From Alnus glutinosa (Eukaryota > Streptophyta > Magnoliopsida > Fagales > Betulaceae): DNA of 64,000 nucleotides. Location: assembly GCF_958979055.1 (NCBI RefSeq), contig NC_084894.1:23715616-23779615 (forward strand), in the 5' to 3' direction. The position numbers and the translations under genes are program-made. Below, piece by piece: positions 11,493 to 23,830 of the stretch. Each line of letters opens with the position of its first letter. The stretch's first letter is position 1. The notes beneath the pieces are model-generated. The model made no database searches and was not told the DNA's origin. It saw nothing but the letters and a program-made list of their open reading frames with translations.

Positions 11493-11613
11493 TTTTTTCT
11501 CATTTATCCATTTTTCAGAAAACAGAGAGCTTTTTCCTTGTTTAATTAATTGATTTGTTTCAATTGTTTGATGTTCGATCATAAATTGATTTTAGGGTTT
11601 TATGACAATTTAG

Positions 11614-12385
11614 GTTTGATTTATTATACATTCTGTTTTATTTAATACTGTGAATAATACACTATTATTTTTTTCAACTCTCTGTCTCTGTTTGGGTTCT
11701 GAGAAATTCATAAAAAATAGCACATTTTGATGTTTCATGATTATCATTTAGGTTTTAATTTTTAGTATGAACATGATGCTATTTAAATTTTAAGTTTGAT
11801 TTATTATACATTCTGTTTTATTTAATACTGTGAATAATACACTATTATTTTTTTCAACTCTCTGTCTCTGTTTGGGTTCTGAGAAATTCATAAAAAATAA
11901 CACATTTTGATGTTTCATGATTATCATTTAGGTTTTAATTTGTAGTATGAACATGATGCTATTTAAATTTTTAGGTTTGATTTATTATACATTCTGTTTT
12001 ATTTAATACTCTGTATAATATACTATGATTTATTTCAGTTCTCTGTCTCTGTTTGGGTTCTGAGAAATTCAGGAAAAAGGATACATTTTGATGTTTTATG
12101 ATTATCATTTAGGTTTTAATTTGTAGTATGAACATGATGCTATTTAAATTTTTAAGTTTGATTTATTATACATTCTGTTTTATTTAATACTCTGTATAAT
12201 ATACTATGATTTTTTTCAACTCTCTGTCTCTGTTTGGGTTCTGAGAAATTCAGGAAAAAGGATACATTTTTATGTTTCATGATTATCATTTAGGTTTTAA
12301 TTTGTAGTATGAACATGATGCTATTTAAATTTTTAGGTTTGATTTATTATTCATTCTGTTTTATTTAATACTCTATATATCTTTG
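11614..12385 (+). repeat. 181-bp tandem repeat array upstream of the hAT transposase
   Basis: Units starting GTTTGATTTATTATACATTC occur at 11614, 11794, 11975, 12156 and 12337, a period of 180-181 bp, with the fifth copy truncated. Each contains CTCTGTCTCTGTTTGGGTTC. The array ends about 50 bp before the transposase ATG, so it forms most of the 5' leader or a leader intron. Confidence 0.95.
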
Positions 12386-12438
12386 TGTAACTGTAGTCTG
12401 TGTTTATTATTGTAATGTAGTCTGCTACCACTCTGTCC

Positions 12439-14680
12439 ATGGACGAGTTGATAGTTAATGTAGACGAAGGTTCATTTGATGCGAACCTAAATCTGATGAA
12501 TATTGCATTAGATGATGATGATGGACTTGTAAGTCTTGAATCACCTGATGGAGATGCTGTCCAGCCTGTCCAGCATATCCCCAGTGGGGAAAGTGCTTGT
12601 GCGGCTGAGGAGGTTCAGGAGGGTAATGATCCTCAAAAGCATGCTTATGAAAGGAAGCCAAGGAAGAAGACCTCTCCAATTTGGAAGGACTTTAAGGAAT
12701 TACTACAATCTGGTGTGAAGAAAGCTCAGTGCATTCATTGTAAATCTATCATTGGCATTCCTGCTTCGGGTGCCACAACTCAATTTCATAGACACTTGAA
12801 TAGCTGTATTCCACGCATAGCAGCTAGAAAGAAGCAGAAGGTGATTACATTTGACTCTGATTGTAGCAGTGTGGGTTCCGGATCATGTTTTACTTATGAT
12901 CATAAGAAGGTACGAGAGCTTGCTTCTCATATGATACTTTACCATGAGTATCCTTTTATGGTAGTGGAACATGTTTTGTTTAACAAGTTTATGAGGGCTA
13001 ACACTCCTTATTGGCAAAAGATATCTCGTACAACTGCTAAAAGTGATTGTATATCTACTTATGAAATAGAGAAAAATAAGCTGAAAAATTTGTTGAGAAA
13101 TGTTAACAAAGTAAACATAACTACTGATATGTGGACTTCAGGCCAGAGAGTGTCTTATATGGTAGTTACATGTCATTTTGTTGATTCTTGGTGGCATTTA
13201 CAAAAACGTGTTTTGAACTTTTTTAATGTCCCACCCCCTCATAGTGGTGTTATAATTGCTGATGCACTTCAAAAGAGTTTCATTGAGTGGGGAATTGAGA
13301 ATAAAGTATCTACAATAACAGTAGACAATGCAAGAAACAATGATGTGGCCATTCGAATTTTAAAAGATGATTTTACTTTGAAAAAGACATTAGCTGTTAA
13401 GGGACAACTCTTTCATGTACGTTGCTGTGCTCATATTACTAATCTGTTGGTGCAAGATGGTATTAGTCAAATTGGAGATATTGTGGATTGTGTTAGGGAT
13501 GGTATAAAGTATATAGTTGCATCGGAGGGTAGGTTGAAGCAATTTGCTGAAATTGCAAAGCAGTTGCAATTGTCCTATAAGAAATTGATTTTAGATGTTC
13601 CTACTAGGTGGAATAGCACTTATATGATGTTGTCTACTGCATTAGAGTTTAGGGAGGTATTCCCAAGGTATGAAGATAGGGATCAAAGCTTTCGTTGGGT
13701 GCCAAGTATTGATGATTGGGTTAAAGTTGAGAATGTTTGTCATATTTTAGAGGTTTTTAATGAGGTGACAAAGATAGTATCAGGGAGTAATTATCCAACT
13801 TCTAATTTATTTCTTCCTGAGGTTTGGAGAATAAGAGACGTGTTGGGTAAAAAATCTAAGGATGCCAATGTTTATGTAAGAACAATGGTAGAAAAAATGT
13901 ATTTGAAATTTGAGAAATATTGGGGGGAATGCAATCTGCTCATGGCTGTTGGTGCAGTTTTGGATCCAAGGTTTAAGTTGAAACTTGTACAATTTTGTTT
14001 CCCTGAAATTTATCAAGAGCCTGAAGCCACAAGAAATGTTGAAAAGGTATATAGTGTTTTAAATGAGTTGTATGGTGAGTATGTTGATGCCCACAACTTA
14101 TCTGCTGCCCCAAACCGTGGGCATCAAAGTAATTCTAATTCTGCTTCATCTTCAAGTGATGGTTCATCTAGTGGTGTTCAAAGGAGCACTAAAAGTGGAA
14201 TGGCTATGTTTAACTCTTTTGTAAGAAGTGTTGATACCTTTCAACCTGTGAAGTCGGATATGGAAATTTATTTGGACGAAGATGTTTATATCTGTGATGA
14301 GGGTGCTGATTTGAAGTTTGATGCTTTGGAGTGGTGGAAATCCAATCAACTTAAGTACCGCATTTTATCCAAGATGGCACGGGACATCCTTTCAATTCTT
14401 ATCACTACAGTGAGTTCAGAATCAACATTTAGTGCTGGTGGAAGGGTCATTGATCCCTATCGTGCATCTTTATCTACTAAAACTGTTGAGATTCTGCTGT
14501 GTGGAGCTGATTGGGTTCGAGCACTACATGGACTTAGTAAATCTTCTAATGTGAGTTTTATAATTTGTAGGTGTTGTTACATGAGTTTATTTTTTTCCCT
14601 TAAATAAATAGTAACCAATGTTTTTTGTTTTTTTTTTGTAGTTGGATGAGCCTTCTTTGGTGGAGATTGACTTACCTTAG
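12439..14680 (+). CDS. hAT transposase (BED zinc finger, RNase H-like, hAT C-terminal dimerisation)
   Basis: The protein excises and reinserts the element by binding its terminal and subterminal repeats. Coding exon 1 is 12439-14550 (704 codons). A predicted 91-bp intron (GTGAGT at 14551 to GTAG at 14641) leads to a final exon 14642-14680 encoding LDEPSLVEIDLP, giving 716 residues; without splicing the frame would run to 14607. Residues about 79-123 form a BED finger (C98, C101, H119, C123 with WKDF and FHRHLNSC). The RNase H-like core carries NITTDMWTSG and ITVDNARNND, and a CAHITNLLVQDG segment follows. The C-terminus reads ARDILSILITTVSSESTFSA, the hAT dimerisation signature. No stop or frameshift interrupts the gene, in contrast to the host retrotransposon. 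Confidence 0.93.
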
Positions 14681-15540
14681 TGCTGGATTGTGGAGTATTT
14701 TTTTTGTTATAGTTAATGAGATCAAATTCTAATATATTTTTTAATTATTTATTTTGCTATTCTGTACTTTGCCTTGAAAAAAATAACTCATTAACTTTTT
14801 TGGTTGGTTTAAGCAGAGATACTTGGTATGGAAGTGGATTGGAACTATTCAGGAAGTGTTGTATTTGAGAGAAGTTTTTGTTAGTATTTTGTGTGTTGCT
14901 AAATGAGTTTATTTTTTCCCTTAAATAAATAATAACCAATGTTCTTTGTTTTTTTTTTTTTTGTAGTTGGATGAACCTTCTTTGGTGGAGATTGACTTAC
15001 CTTAGTGCTGGATTGTGGAGTATTTTTTTTGTTATAGTTAATGAGGTCAAATTCTAATATGTTTTTTATTTATTTATTTTGCTATTCTGTACTTTGCCTT
15101 AAAAAAAATAACTCAATTTACTTTTTTGTTTGGTTTAAGCAGATACTTGGTATGGAAGTGGACTGGAACGATTCTGGAAGTGTTGTATTTGGGAGAAGTT
15201 TTTGTTAGTATTTTGTGTGTTGCTAAATGAGTTTATTTTTTCCCTTAAATAAATAATAACCAATGTTCTTTGTTTTTTTTTTTTTTGTAGTTGGATGAAC
15301 CTTCTTTGGTGGAGATTGACTTACCTTAGTGCTGGATTGTAGAGTATTTTTTTTGTTATAGTTAATGAGGTCAAATTCTAATATGTTTTTTATTTATTTA
15401 TTTTGCTATTCTGTACTTTGCCTTAAAAAAAATAACTCAATTTACTTTTTTGTTTGGTTTAAGCAGATACTTGGTATGGAAGTGGACTGGAACTATTCTG
15501 GAAGTGTTGTATTTGGGAGAAGTTTTTGTTAGTATTTTGT
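14565..15540 (+). repeat. 324-bp tandem triplication containing the last transposase exon
   Basis: Three tandem units each contain a T-rich acceptor ending TTTGTAG and the 39-nt terminal exon (14642-14680, 14967-15005, 15291-15329), then a GTGCTGGATTG downstream segment. The three exons encode the same 12 residues and stop, differing at one synonymous position (GAG/GAA). Unit spacing is 325 and 324 bp. Confidence 0.95.
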
Positions 15541-16814
15541 AAGCTCATGGTAAGTTGATTCTGTTTTATTTAATTGTAATTTTAGACTCATTTATACACT
15601 GGTTATACATTGATTATGATCTGTTTACATGCTTACTTTTTTTTTTTATTATGATTATTAATTTCTTACTAATTTTTTCTTTTTTTCTTGTTAATGTGTA
15701 ATAAACAGGTGAAGAAGTTAATCCCTGCCTCCTAAGGGATTTGCTGCACTGCCATAGTGCCATGTATTTAAACTTGTTTATTTTGTAAGCTTGACAATTG
15801 GACTTCATTTTTTTTTAATGCTTGTGTTGTGTAGTGTAGACTGTGTAGTTTACTAGCTTATGTTATTTTATGTATGTTAAGATGTTATATTGTTAGCTTG
15901 AAGCTTTGCAAGCTGACAGCCTTGATAGGTTAACTATTGACTAGTTTTTGTTGAAATTCTTGAGATAGAGACTATCCATCCACATGGATATGCTACTGGA
16001 TTTGTTTTTGTAAATGCTAGACTTGCTAGTTTATTGTTGGACCTTAGATAACTTAGATTTGTAGTTCATGTTATTTTCTATGTTTGTATAGTTGGATGTT
16101 TTGGAAATTTGAAATTCTTGAGAATCTTGTTAGCTTGAAGCTTGGATAGATCATTGATGGATACTTGATGTGTTGGAAAATTGAAGTACTTGGAATTCTT
16201 GAGAATTCTTGTATATTGCCTTTTCTTTTTCTTTTTTAATGTTGGGACTCTTGAGAATGTGTAATCTGGAATTTGTTGTTGAATGTTGGCTTTATGAAGT
16301 GAGTTGTAACTTGTAAGTTTTAATTTGTTGTTTGTAGTTTGTAATTTTTAATTTTTAATTTGTATTTTGTAAGTTGTAATTTGTTATTTGGAAGTTGTAA
16401 TTTGTAAGTTTTAAGTTGTAAATTGTAAGTTTTAAGTTTAAATATTAAGTTGTAGGAACTTGTTGTTGAATGTTGGCTTTATGAAGTGAGATGTAACTTG
16501 TAAGTTTTAATTTGTTGTTTGTTGTTTGTAATTTGTATTTTGTAAGTTGTAATTTGTAAATTAATGTTATTTGGAAGTTGTTGTAATTTATAATTTGTAA
16601 TTTTTAAGTTTAAATATTAAGTTGTAAGTTTAATAGCTTGTTAACATTATGAATGTTGAGAATCAATGTAAAACTTTCAATGTTTCAGTTTAAATTTACA
16701 TGTTTTAAATTGCTTTGAAATTGAATGTTAAAAATTTGAAATGCTTGTTTTTTTGTTTTGAACAGGTTGAAATGCTTGTTATAATGGCTTGAAAGTGCCC
16801 AAAAAAAAAAACCT
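15541..16814. other. Non-coding right part of the hAT element with low-complexity TTGTAA repeats
   Basis: No gene is seen. 16290-16650 is built of degenerate TTTGTAAGTTGTAATTTG-like repeats. A segment beginning TTGTTGAATGTTGGCTTTAT occurs twice (about 16275 and 16462). The subterminal CGAGCTCGAG zone begins after 16814. Confidence 0.7.
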
Positions 16815-17030
16815 GAGCTCGAGCTCGAGCTTGGCTCGAGCTCGTTCATTTCAAAAATATGTAACGAGTTCGAGCCGAGTTCGAACCTCAAAAATCCTTA
16901 ACGAGCCGAGCTTCGAACAGAATTTTCAGAATTTCTCGAGCTCACGAGCCGAGTTCGAACAGGCTAAAAAAATTTCGAGCAGGTCCAAAAAAGCTCGAAC
17001 TCGGCTCGACTCGGTTCATTTACGGCCCTA

Positions 17031-17375
17031 ATTTCTTTTTCCAAAAAAGGTACAGATTTCTCGGACAATCTTCAGGAACGGGAGCCTAATCCCTGCCATG
17101 AACATCCTTTCAGTCAAGCTAACCTCGCCTCCAATAATCCCTAAAGAACCAGGTTCTTGGAAGAAAAGGTTAACAGATGGCCCGATGTCATAGTCCCTCC
17201 TCAAAATCGCTTCATGACACGATAACCAAGTTGATTCTTCTCGGTCTTCCGATGGCACTAAGCGGGTGATTCCGGCCCCTTGATTTGAAGGAGGAACAAT
17301 GGCTAAGGGAACGGGCTCATTAGAAGCACCGGCGCGATTTCCGGCCAGCGAATCTCCCCCGCGAGTGATAGCCAT
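17031..17375 (-). pseudogene. Antisense reading frame between pol and 3' LTR of the gypsy element, cut by the hAT insertion
   Basis: On the minus strand an ATG at 17375 opens a frame of about 115 codons ending at the hAT junction. Its last part, TERMFMAGIRLPFLKIVREI, resembles the GVRLP-type segment of antisense ORFs found between pol and the 3' LTR in plant Tat elements. Joining the two sides of the hAT insertion adds only about ten codons before a stop, so the frame was already short. Family assignment is by memory and tentative. Confidence 0.4.
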
Positions 17376-18311
17376 GAGATGGTTCTAAAAGCGGAGAGGG
17401 AAGAAGAATGTAGGGAAAGCAAAGGAGTAGAGATTTCGAGGAATGGCGTAAGGATTCGGCCAATAGAGGGTATTTATGACTGAACAGACGGTTCTCAAAA
17501 GTTGATAAGACGCGTGACTATATGACTGACGCATGACGGTTCGATTATCGCCAGAATGTTAATTAAGAAGTAAACCTGTTTCAGTATTAATTATTAAACT
17601 GCAGAGTCTCCTTGCCAAGATAAAATGAAATGTTAGCAATGCACACGAGAGAAGCCTAAAGGACATTCGTTTCGAGTTGGCAAAGAAAGTCTTTTTATTA
17701 AAGATGGTATTTACACCCGGGGAAAATGAAATAAACTATGGTCGGCCTCTCAAACATACATAGAGCTTTTGAGATACAAAGCGAATATAAAGAGGCTACT
17801 TAAGCCATTTACAATCAAGAAGGAAAAATAACTCTGGGAAGGTCACGGTGAATCCCCAACGCGTCACAGGCAGTCCACAGGGAATCAAGCAGCAGGGTTG
17901 ATAGGCACGAATGGGTTCGTAACTGAACTCAGGAAGAGGAGAACACAGGATAGAAAAATGATCTCCCTGAAAAGTCTGGGCCTTCAGAACTCGCCACTAG
18001 GGAAAACGTCCCCAGAGTAACGCACGTCGATCCTGGAGTTCACTAAGGAAAAGAACAGGAGAAAATGTGCCGGGTGATGACTAAAGCCCTAGGTCACACA
18101 TCCGTTGAAAGAAGACCACCTGCATACTCGGAACGCCCAAGGCCACATACCTTCGGACCAACCCAGATAGACGAATATTGGAAAGAAATCCAGCTTAGAA
18201 ATCCAGTGAGTAACAGCGACCGATGGTTGAAGAAGAAAATCAAAGTAAAAGGACGTTTTATAGAATTCTCTTGCCCTCCATATCGAAAGGAAAGAGAATT
18301 CGGGGGGTAAT
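17376..18311. other. Untranslated 3' region of the gypsy element ending in the polypurine tract
   Basis: No conserved domain was recognised between the antisense frame and the 3' LTR. The last bases before the LTR are purine-rich (GAAAGGAAAGAGAATTCGGG from 18287) and end in a G run, serving as the plus-strand primer of the retroelement. Confidence 0.7.
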
Positions 18312-19151
<840 letters not shown>

Positions 19152-19420
19152 TTTCATTAATGAATATTGCTATTATTTAGTTAGGCCCCAACATAAGCAT
19201 CGAAATCCTGGATAGTACAAAACCTTCTCCACCCTTTTTTTTTGCCATTTTTTCAGTGGAGGAATCTAGAAAAATCTCAAGGGAGGCAAACGCACAAACA
19301 TTTGGCTCAGTTCCAATGTGGCCTTTGGCTACTCTTCGAGAGGTACAATATTGCAAAACATGACCAAAATAAATTAGAAGGAGAAGAAGAAGAAGCGGTT
19401 GTGTTGTATTCAGTCAAAGA

Positions 19421-21884
19421 TCAACACTTTGGAAGATCAGACGGTGGAGGAGGCAGCTTCTGATTGGGGAGCTTCCCATCCTGGACAATCCAGGCCATCC
19501 TTAAACCCCAGCTCAGATGGACATCAAAGTGGCAATGCATCAACCAAGCCCCTGCTCAGCCATCAATCATCACCATAACAAATTCATTACACGCACACCT
19601 TCTAATTAAATTTGGTTTTCAATTAAAAAAAAAAAAATCCAATTTAAATAATATTATCAAAGTTGGATTGGTCTTGGTCTTTCTGTTACCTTTGCATCCT
19701 TACCAAATGGTTGGTTAGTGCACTAAAATAACTTGAAATTCGGTCAAACTTATGGGAATTCATAGTAATTATAATGAAGATCGAGACATTAATAGACTCA
19801 CCTGGGTTGTCTGCAAGGAACCGAATGGCGACCCAACCGCCGGAAGGCACACTAATTGTATTCCTTTCAGCTGGGTCAACAACGTTAAAGTTGGCAGGGT
19901 CCTTGTTGGGGTCAAAGTTTCCGAAACCTTGGCCGACAACATAAAAGTTGAAGCCGTGAAGATGGAGCGGATGGCTCTCAGCACCCAAAATGCTTGTGTC
20001 TTGCATCACTACTTCCACACTAGTATTAAATTGTAGCACCACCGCTTTGGTTCCATTGCTCACAACTGTATTGTTTGGTGGAGTGCCTGTATAGTTGAAT
20101 GGATGGAGAGGAGCGCTTGGAAAATCAGTGGTGTACACCCCATTAGATTTCCCAAAGAAATGTGCTTGGAGGAGTGCTGTGGTGGGGAGAACAAAGGAGA
20201 CATTGTTCATTGAAGCTGCAAATTTTGAGCTATTGTTAGGCCCTTGGCAGGTTTGGTTTTTGGGGCACGGGTTGCTTCCTAGGCCTACAGTGAAGAAAAA
20301 CCGCTTTTGGACTGTTTTGGGCACGTTGACAGGGAATTTAGCATTGCCCAAACTTCTAAATCTCCTAGTAAAATTCATGACGAAGGAAGTGGCATTGAGG
20401 GCAGGAAGAGCAGGTTTGAAACGTCGATGTTTTTTCGAAGTGGACGTGGAATTTTCATACTCAAGAATGCCGGCCACCGTGGAATTGTCGAAGGTGCCCA
20501 AGCCGGTGAAATATGGTCTAGCTAACATTAAGAATGTTGCATTCGGGTCGTGGGGTTTTGTCTTCAGAAGAACGTTGGTGGTCTGTCCCGGTGTGATGAC
20601 CAATACATTGGTCGTGAAAGGCTTCATGTAAATTGCATCGGCTTCAACAACAGTTAGGCTGTGGTTTGCTATGCTGAAAAAGAGCTCGTCATTGAGTGCA
20701 GCATTGATCAAACGGAGGAGGTATGTCTTCCCCGGCTTCACCTTCAGCCTGAACGTATCTGCAAAGCACAAAAAAATATATAGCAAAAGCGAACGACAGC
20801 ATGCAGTTTGTTTAATATATGCAACTTTAATTCGTGAAGTACCTTTTTTAGAACAATTGTACAATGGTCCGGGAAGTCCATTGATTGTGTAGGCATCGGA
20901 GACATTTGGACCGGCTCCGGTCTGAAGAGCCTGCCTAATTACTGCCTCCGGATTGACATTCCACCACTCTCCTATAGTTATATATAGCCGGTCATTTATA
21001 TATATAGCCGGTTAGTATATATACTTCGATCATATATAGAAGATAAATTACCAAGTCTAAAAGATTTTTTTTTTTTTTTTTATAGTTACCGAATATGATG
21101 GGGACTTCCTCGTGTGGTTTGGCAAATGGGTAGGATGCATTATGCTTAGGGAGGATGATGAGGGGTCCGTAGACAGTAGCTCTTAGCCATGAGATGTGGG
21201 CATGCCAGAAAAGAGTTCCTCTTTGGCCAACAATGGTGAAGTTGTACACATAACTCTGCCCAGTTTGAATAGGGCATTGGGTTATGTATGATGGCCCATC
21301 ATACCATCCGCTCTGTAGTTGTCTGATTCCATGCCTAATTTTGTCATCCATCATTCAACAAAAGTATTAATTAGGAGTTTTGAAATTATTTCAACACATT
21401 AAATATAAAGGAAACTTGATAACATATACCCCATTATACTATAAAAAAATTAGTCTATAATTGATGAAATAATTAAAAAATAATAATTTTATATTAAATT
21501 ATGAACTGCCTTCGCCTTGATTTATAAATGATTAATTTTGTAGTAAATTAAGGTTTTAAAGCTTTAGCGTCACTCGAATAGAATTCTTAGTTTTGAGTCT
21601 ACTTAGAAAGTCGTACCAGTGGATGCTGATGTTGTTTGGAACATGATTCACCACATTAACTACCAGTCTATCTCCCTCTCTAGCAGTAATTCGAGGGCCA
21701 GGGAACTTCCCATTGACTGTCACAATGCTCTTCGTGTGGCACAATCGGGTGACATTTGTCAACCTTATCTGAAAAGAAAAAAAAAACAATAACAAAGTAA
21801 TCTATAATTAAACAAACCAAATTTTAATTTAGATAAGCATCTGGCCTCTTTTGCTTTTCGAATTTATGAGCCACAATCTAAACA

Positions 21885-21929
<45 letters not shown>

Positions 21930-22089
21930 CAAAGATGTGGTAATTAGTACGTACATCAAACTTGTAGTGCCTTGTGACGCCTGCATGGTTTGCTTTAGCG
22001 ACAGCAACTTGAGGAAAGACACAGAGAAAGCTAATGGCAAAGAGAAAAGCCACAACAGCTGCCGGTGATGAAGGAAGAGAAGCACCCAT
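19421..22089 (-). CDS. Laccase (multicopper oxidase), LAC17/LAC2-like, six exons
   Basis: Laccases are secreted blue copper oxidases (p-diphenol:O2 oxidoreductase) that couple oxidation of monolignols or other phenolics in the cell wall to reduction of O2. Exons on the minus strand are 22089-21955, 21768-21617, 21334-21090, 20971-20843, 20758-19802 and 19551-19421 (135, 152, 245, 129, 957 and 131 nt), with GT-AG borders throughout, giving 582 residues. A signal peptide ends near residue 31 ([10 protein letters not shown]). All copper motifs are present: SIHWHGIRQ (across exons 2 and 3), [18 protein letters not shown] and [12 protein letters not shown], with Leu at the axial T1 position. Many Asn-X-Ser/Thr sites suit a secreted glycoprotein. 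The sequence resembles the LAC2/LAC17 group; the exact member is not certain. A paralogue should lie just left of the window. Confidence 0.96.
21890..21926. repeat. Poly(A) tract in laccase intron 1
   Basis: A pure A run (T on the coding strand) of about 37 bases lies about 30 bp downstream of the exon 1 donor. Confidence 0.9.
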
Positions 22090-23112
22090 TTTTCTGTTCA
22101 AATGTTTCTACACCTGGCCGGTGAAAAAAAATATATAAGAGAAAGGATGAGATGATCCGCAGTGTGATTCATGAAAGCATGTGAAGGGCTGCTTATATAG
22201 AGATGATCATACGATAGCCGTTACGTGTTTGGTTGACTAATTAGGTAATCGAAGTTTTAAGTTTTGGAAAGAAGAGAAGCACCTACTGTTGTTGGCCCCA
22301 TCTTCACTGTGGATCGTCACCATGGAGTGTCATTAAAGTTAATTTTTTTTTTTTTAATAATTTTTACCCCCTCCCTTCTTATCTCAAAGGACATTAATGT
22401 ACGTTTTACCATTTTAACCTCATTAGGTGATAACGGTTTGATTATTCTATTACCATGCCATTAATTTCTTTGGTAAAGGAAAAAGAAGAGATTATCTAGA
22501 AGACGACAAAGAGAAGAGAACTCTGTAATCAATGCTAGCCTTTATAGTTAATTGATATGAGCCTTTGGGATTGGAAGAAAAAAAAAAACTCAAGAAAAGT
22601 TTTGCCAAAATATTCAACCATGGAGTATTAGTTAATTACAGAAAAAAAGAAAAAGAAAATAGAGGGACTTAATTATCAATCTATATCTCTATGTACTTCC
22701 TCAGCACATCAAAAAATCCTTAACGTACGGTTAGATTGGTGACCAAGTGGAAATCAAAGAGTTACCATCTGCCCACGTCACCCCAGTCCTTTTTCGGTCA
22801 TTTCAAGGCTCATGTTCATGAAAGACTCGTTGGGGTATGCCTGCAGGTTGGTGATGGCTCCTAGCCTCCTAAAGGAACAGTGCCTTAAATATATATATAT
22901 ATATATAGGAAATTCTTTGAAAGAGAAGGACATTAGACCCGACTTTCTTTTAAGCAAGAAAAGCAACAATGATAGAGCTAGTTTAGGTTGTCGTTAGTTC
23001 TTAACCAAAATAACCAAACTAATCGCTGTGGCTAGCTTGATCATGAAGTTGAATCAACATCCAGCAATATATATATTTTCCTTCATCAAAACTGGCTTGT
23101 GAAACAAATTTA
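22090..23112 (-). promoter_or_regulatory. Laccase promoter, duplicated at 1-1035
   Basis: A TATATAAG box sits at 22192-22199 (minus), about 105 bp upstream of the ATG, and is conserved in the other copy. A CACCTACT motif near 22280, similar to the AC elements bound by lignin-type MYB factors, is also kept in both copies; its role is inference. Similarity to the window start ends at about 23112. Confidence 0.75.
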
Positions 23113-23280
23113 CTTATCTGAGTATCAAACTAGATGTATGTAGTTGCACCAACTACTCTCCTTTTAGGTTACTCCTATGTCTACGATCTACACCTCTTAC
23201 CTGCAATACAAATACAATATTATATATATTACCTTTATACAATATATTATATAAGCAATTCGTGTTTGGAAAAAAAAGTA

Positions 23281-23721
23281 AGGAGAAACTTCACTTAATT
23301 CATTAACTTCCATCGATCATATACATTTGCAATTATTTACATAAGTTTCAAAAAAAATTCTTAATCTTTCAATTTTTTTTATTTTTTTCAATTTCACCTA
23401 TAAGTTAGGATTTTTCGTTAAATCAAAATTCTTAAAAATGCCTCTTGTTTTTTTTTATTTTTTATTTTTTTAAAAAAAAAAAAAAGAAAAAAAAATAGAA
23501 GGATTTATGCGTTGGTCGGGAATCTTTGAATTTTTTTAGAAAAAATAGAAGAATTTTTTTAAATTTTGACATGATTTAACTGAAAATCTTAATGGAATGA
23601 CAAAATTGAAAAAAAAAATATTTGAAAGATGAATACACTAAATTGAGAATTTTTTAAGTTTAGGGGGTAATGCTTCAGGAAAAGCGACGATAATTCAATA
23701 GGGTTAAGTAAAGTTTCTCCA
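23281..23721. mobile_element. MITE-like element with 17-bp terminal inverted repeats
   Basis: The segment begins GGAGAAACTTCACTTAA and ends TTAAGTAAAGTTTCTCC, inverted copies with one mismatch, around a non-coding AT-rich interior. A diverged relative lies at about 24597-25056 and shares the internal GAAAATCTTAATGG and GATACACTAAAT motifs. No clear target duplication was found. Confidence 0.6.
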
Positions 23722-23739
23722 AAAATTAGCAAACAACCC

Positions 23740-23830
23740 TGTTAGAATATAATTTAAATTATTAAGTCTACTATTTCCTATCAGCTTAAACTTTTTGAAC
23801 AATTAGTGATTTAACATGGTACCAAAGCAA
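23740..23830 (+). mobile_element. TRIM remnant: one LTR plus primer-binding site
   Basis: A 77-bp diverged copy of the TRIM LTR (23740-23816, ending ATTTAACA) is followed by TGGTACCAAAGC, a degenerate initiator-tRNA primer site. A second decayed LTR-like stretch follows near 23860. Confidence 0.65.

Larger units (their letters stand above)
10383..17030 (+). mobile_element. Apparently intact hAT transposon (BED-type, RICESLEEPER-like) nested in the gypsy element
   Basis: The element begins TAGGACTGTAAGCGAGC and its other end, read on the minus strand, begins TAGGGCCGTAAATGAACC, an imperfect terminal inverted repeat. It is flanked by an identical 8-bp target duplication ATTTCTTT (10375-10382 and 17031-17038), diagnostic for hAT. 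Both ends carry many copies of a CTCGGCTCGA/CGAGCTCGAG-type subterminal motif (10400-10600 and 16815-17020), like the transposase-binding motifs of other hAT elements. The single gene is uninterrupted. Tandem repeats in both flanks make the element long (6.65 kb). It inserted just downstream of the integrase of the older gypsy element. Confidence 0.95.

Noticed and set aside
11131-11553. 140-codon ORF with a poly-Lys stretch
   Set aside because: The Lys run is the poly(A) tract in the hAT leader; no conserved domain.
20095-20631. 178-codon plus-strand ORF opposite laccase exon 5
   Set aside because: The opposite strand encodes conserved laccase sequence with correct exon borders; this is an antisense shadow.
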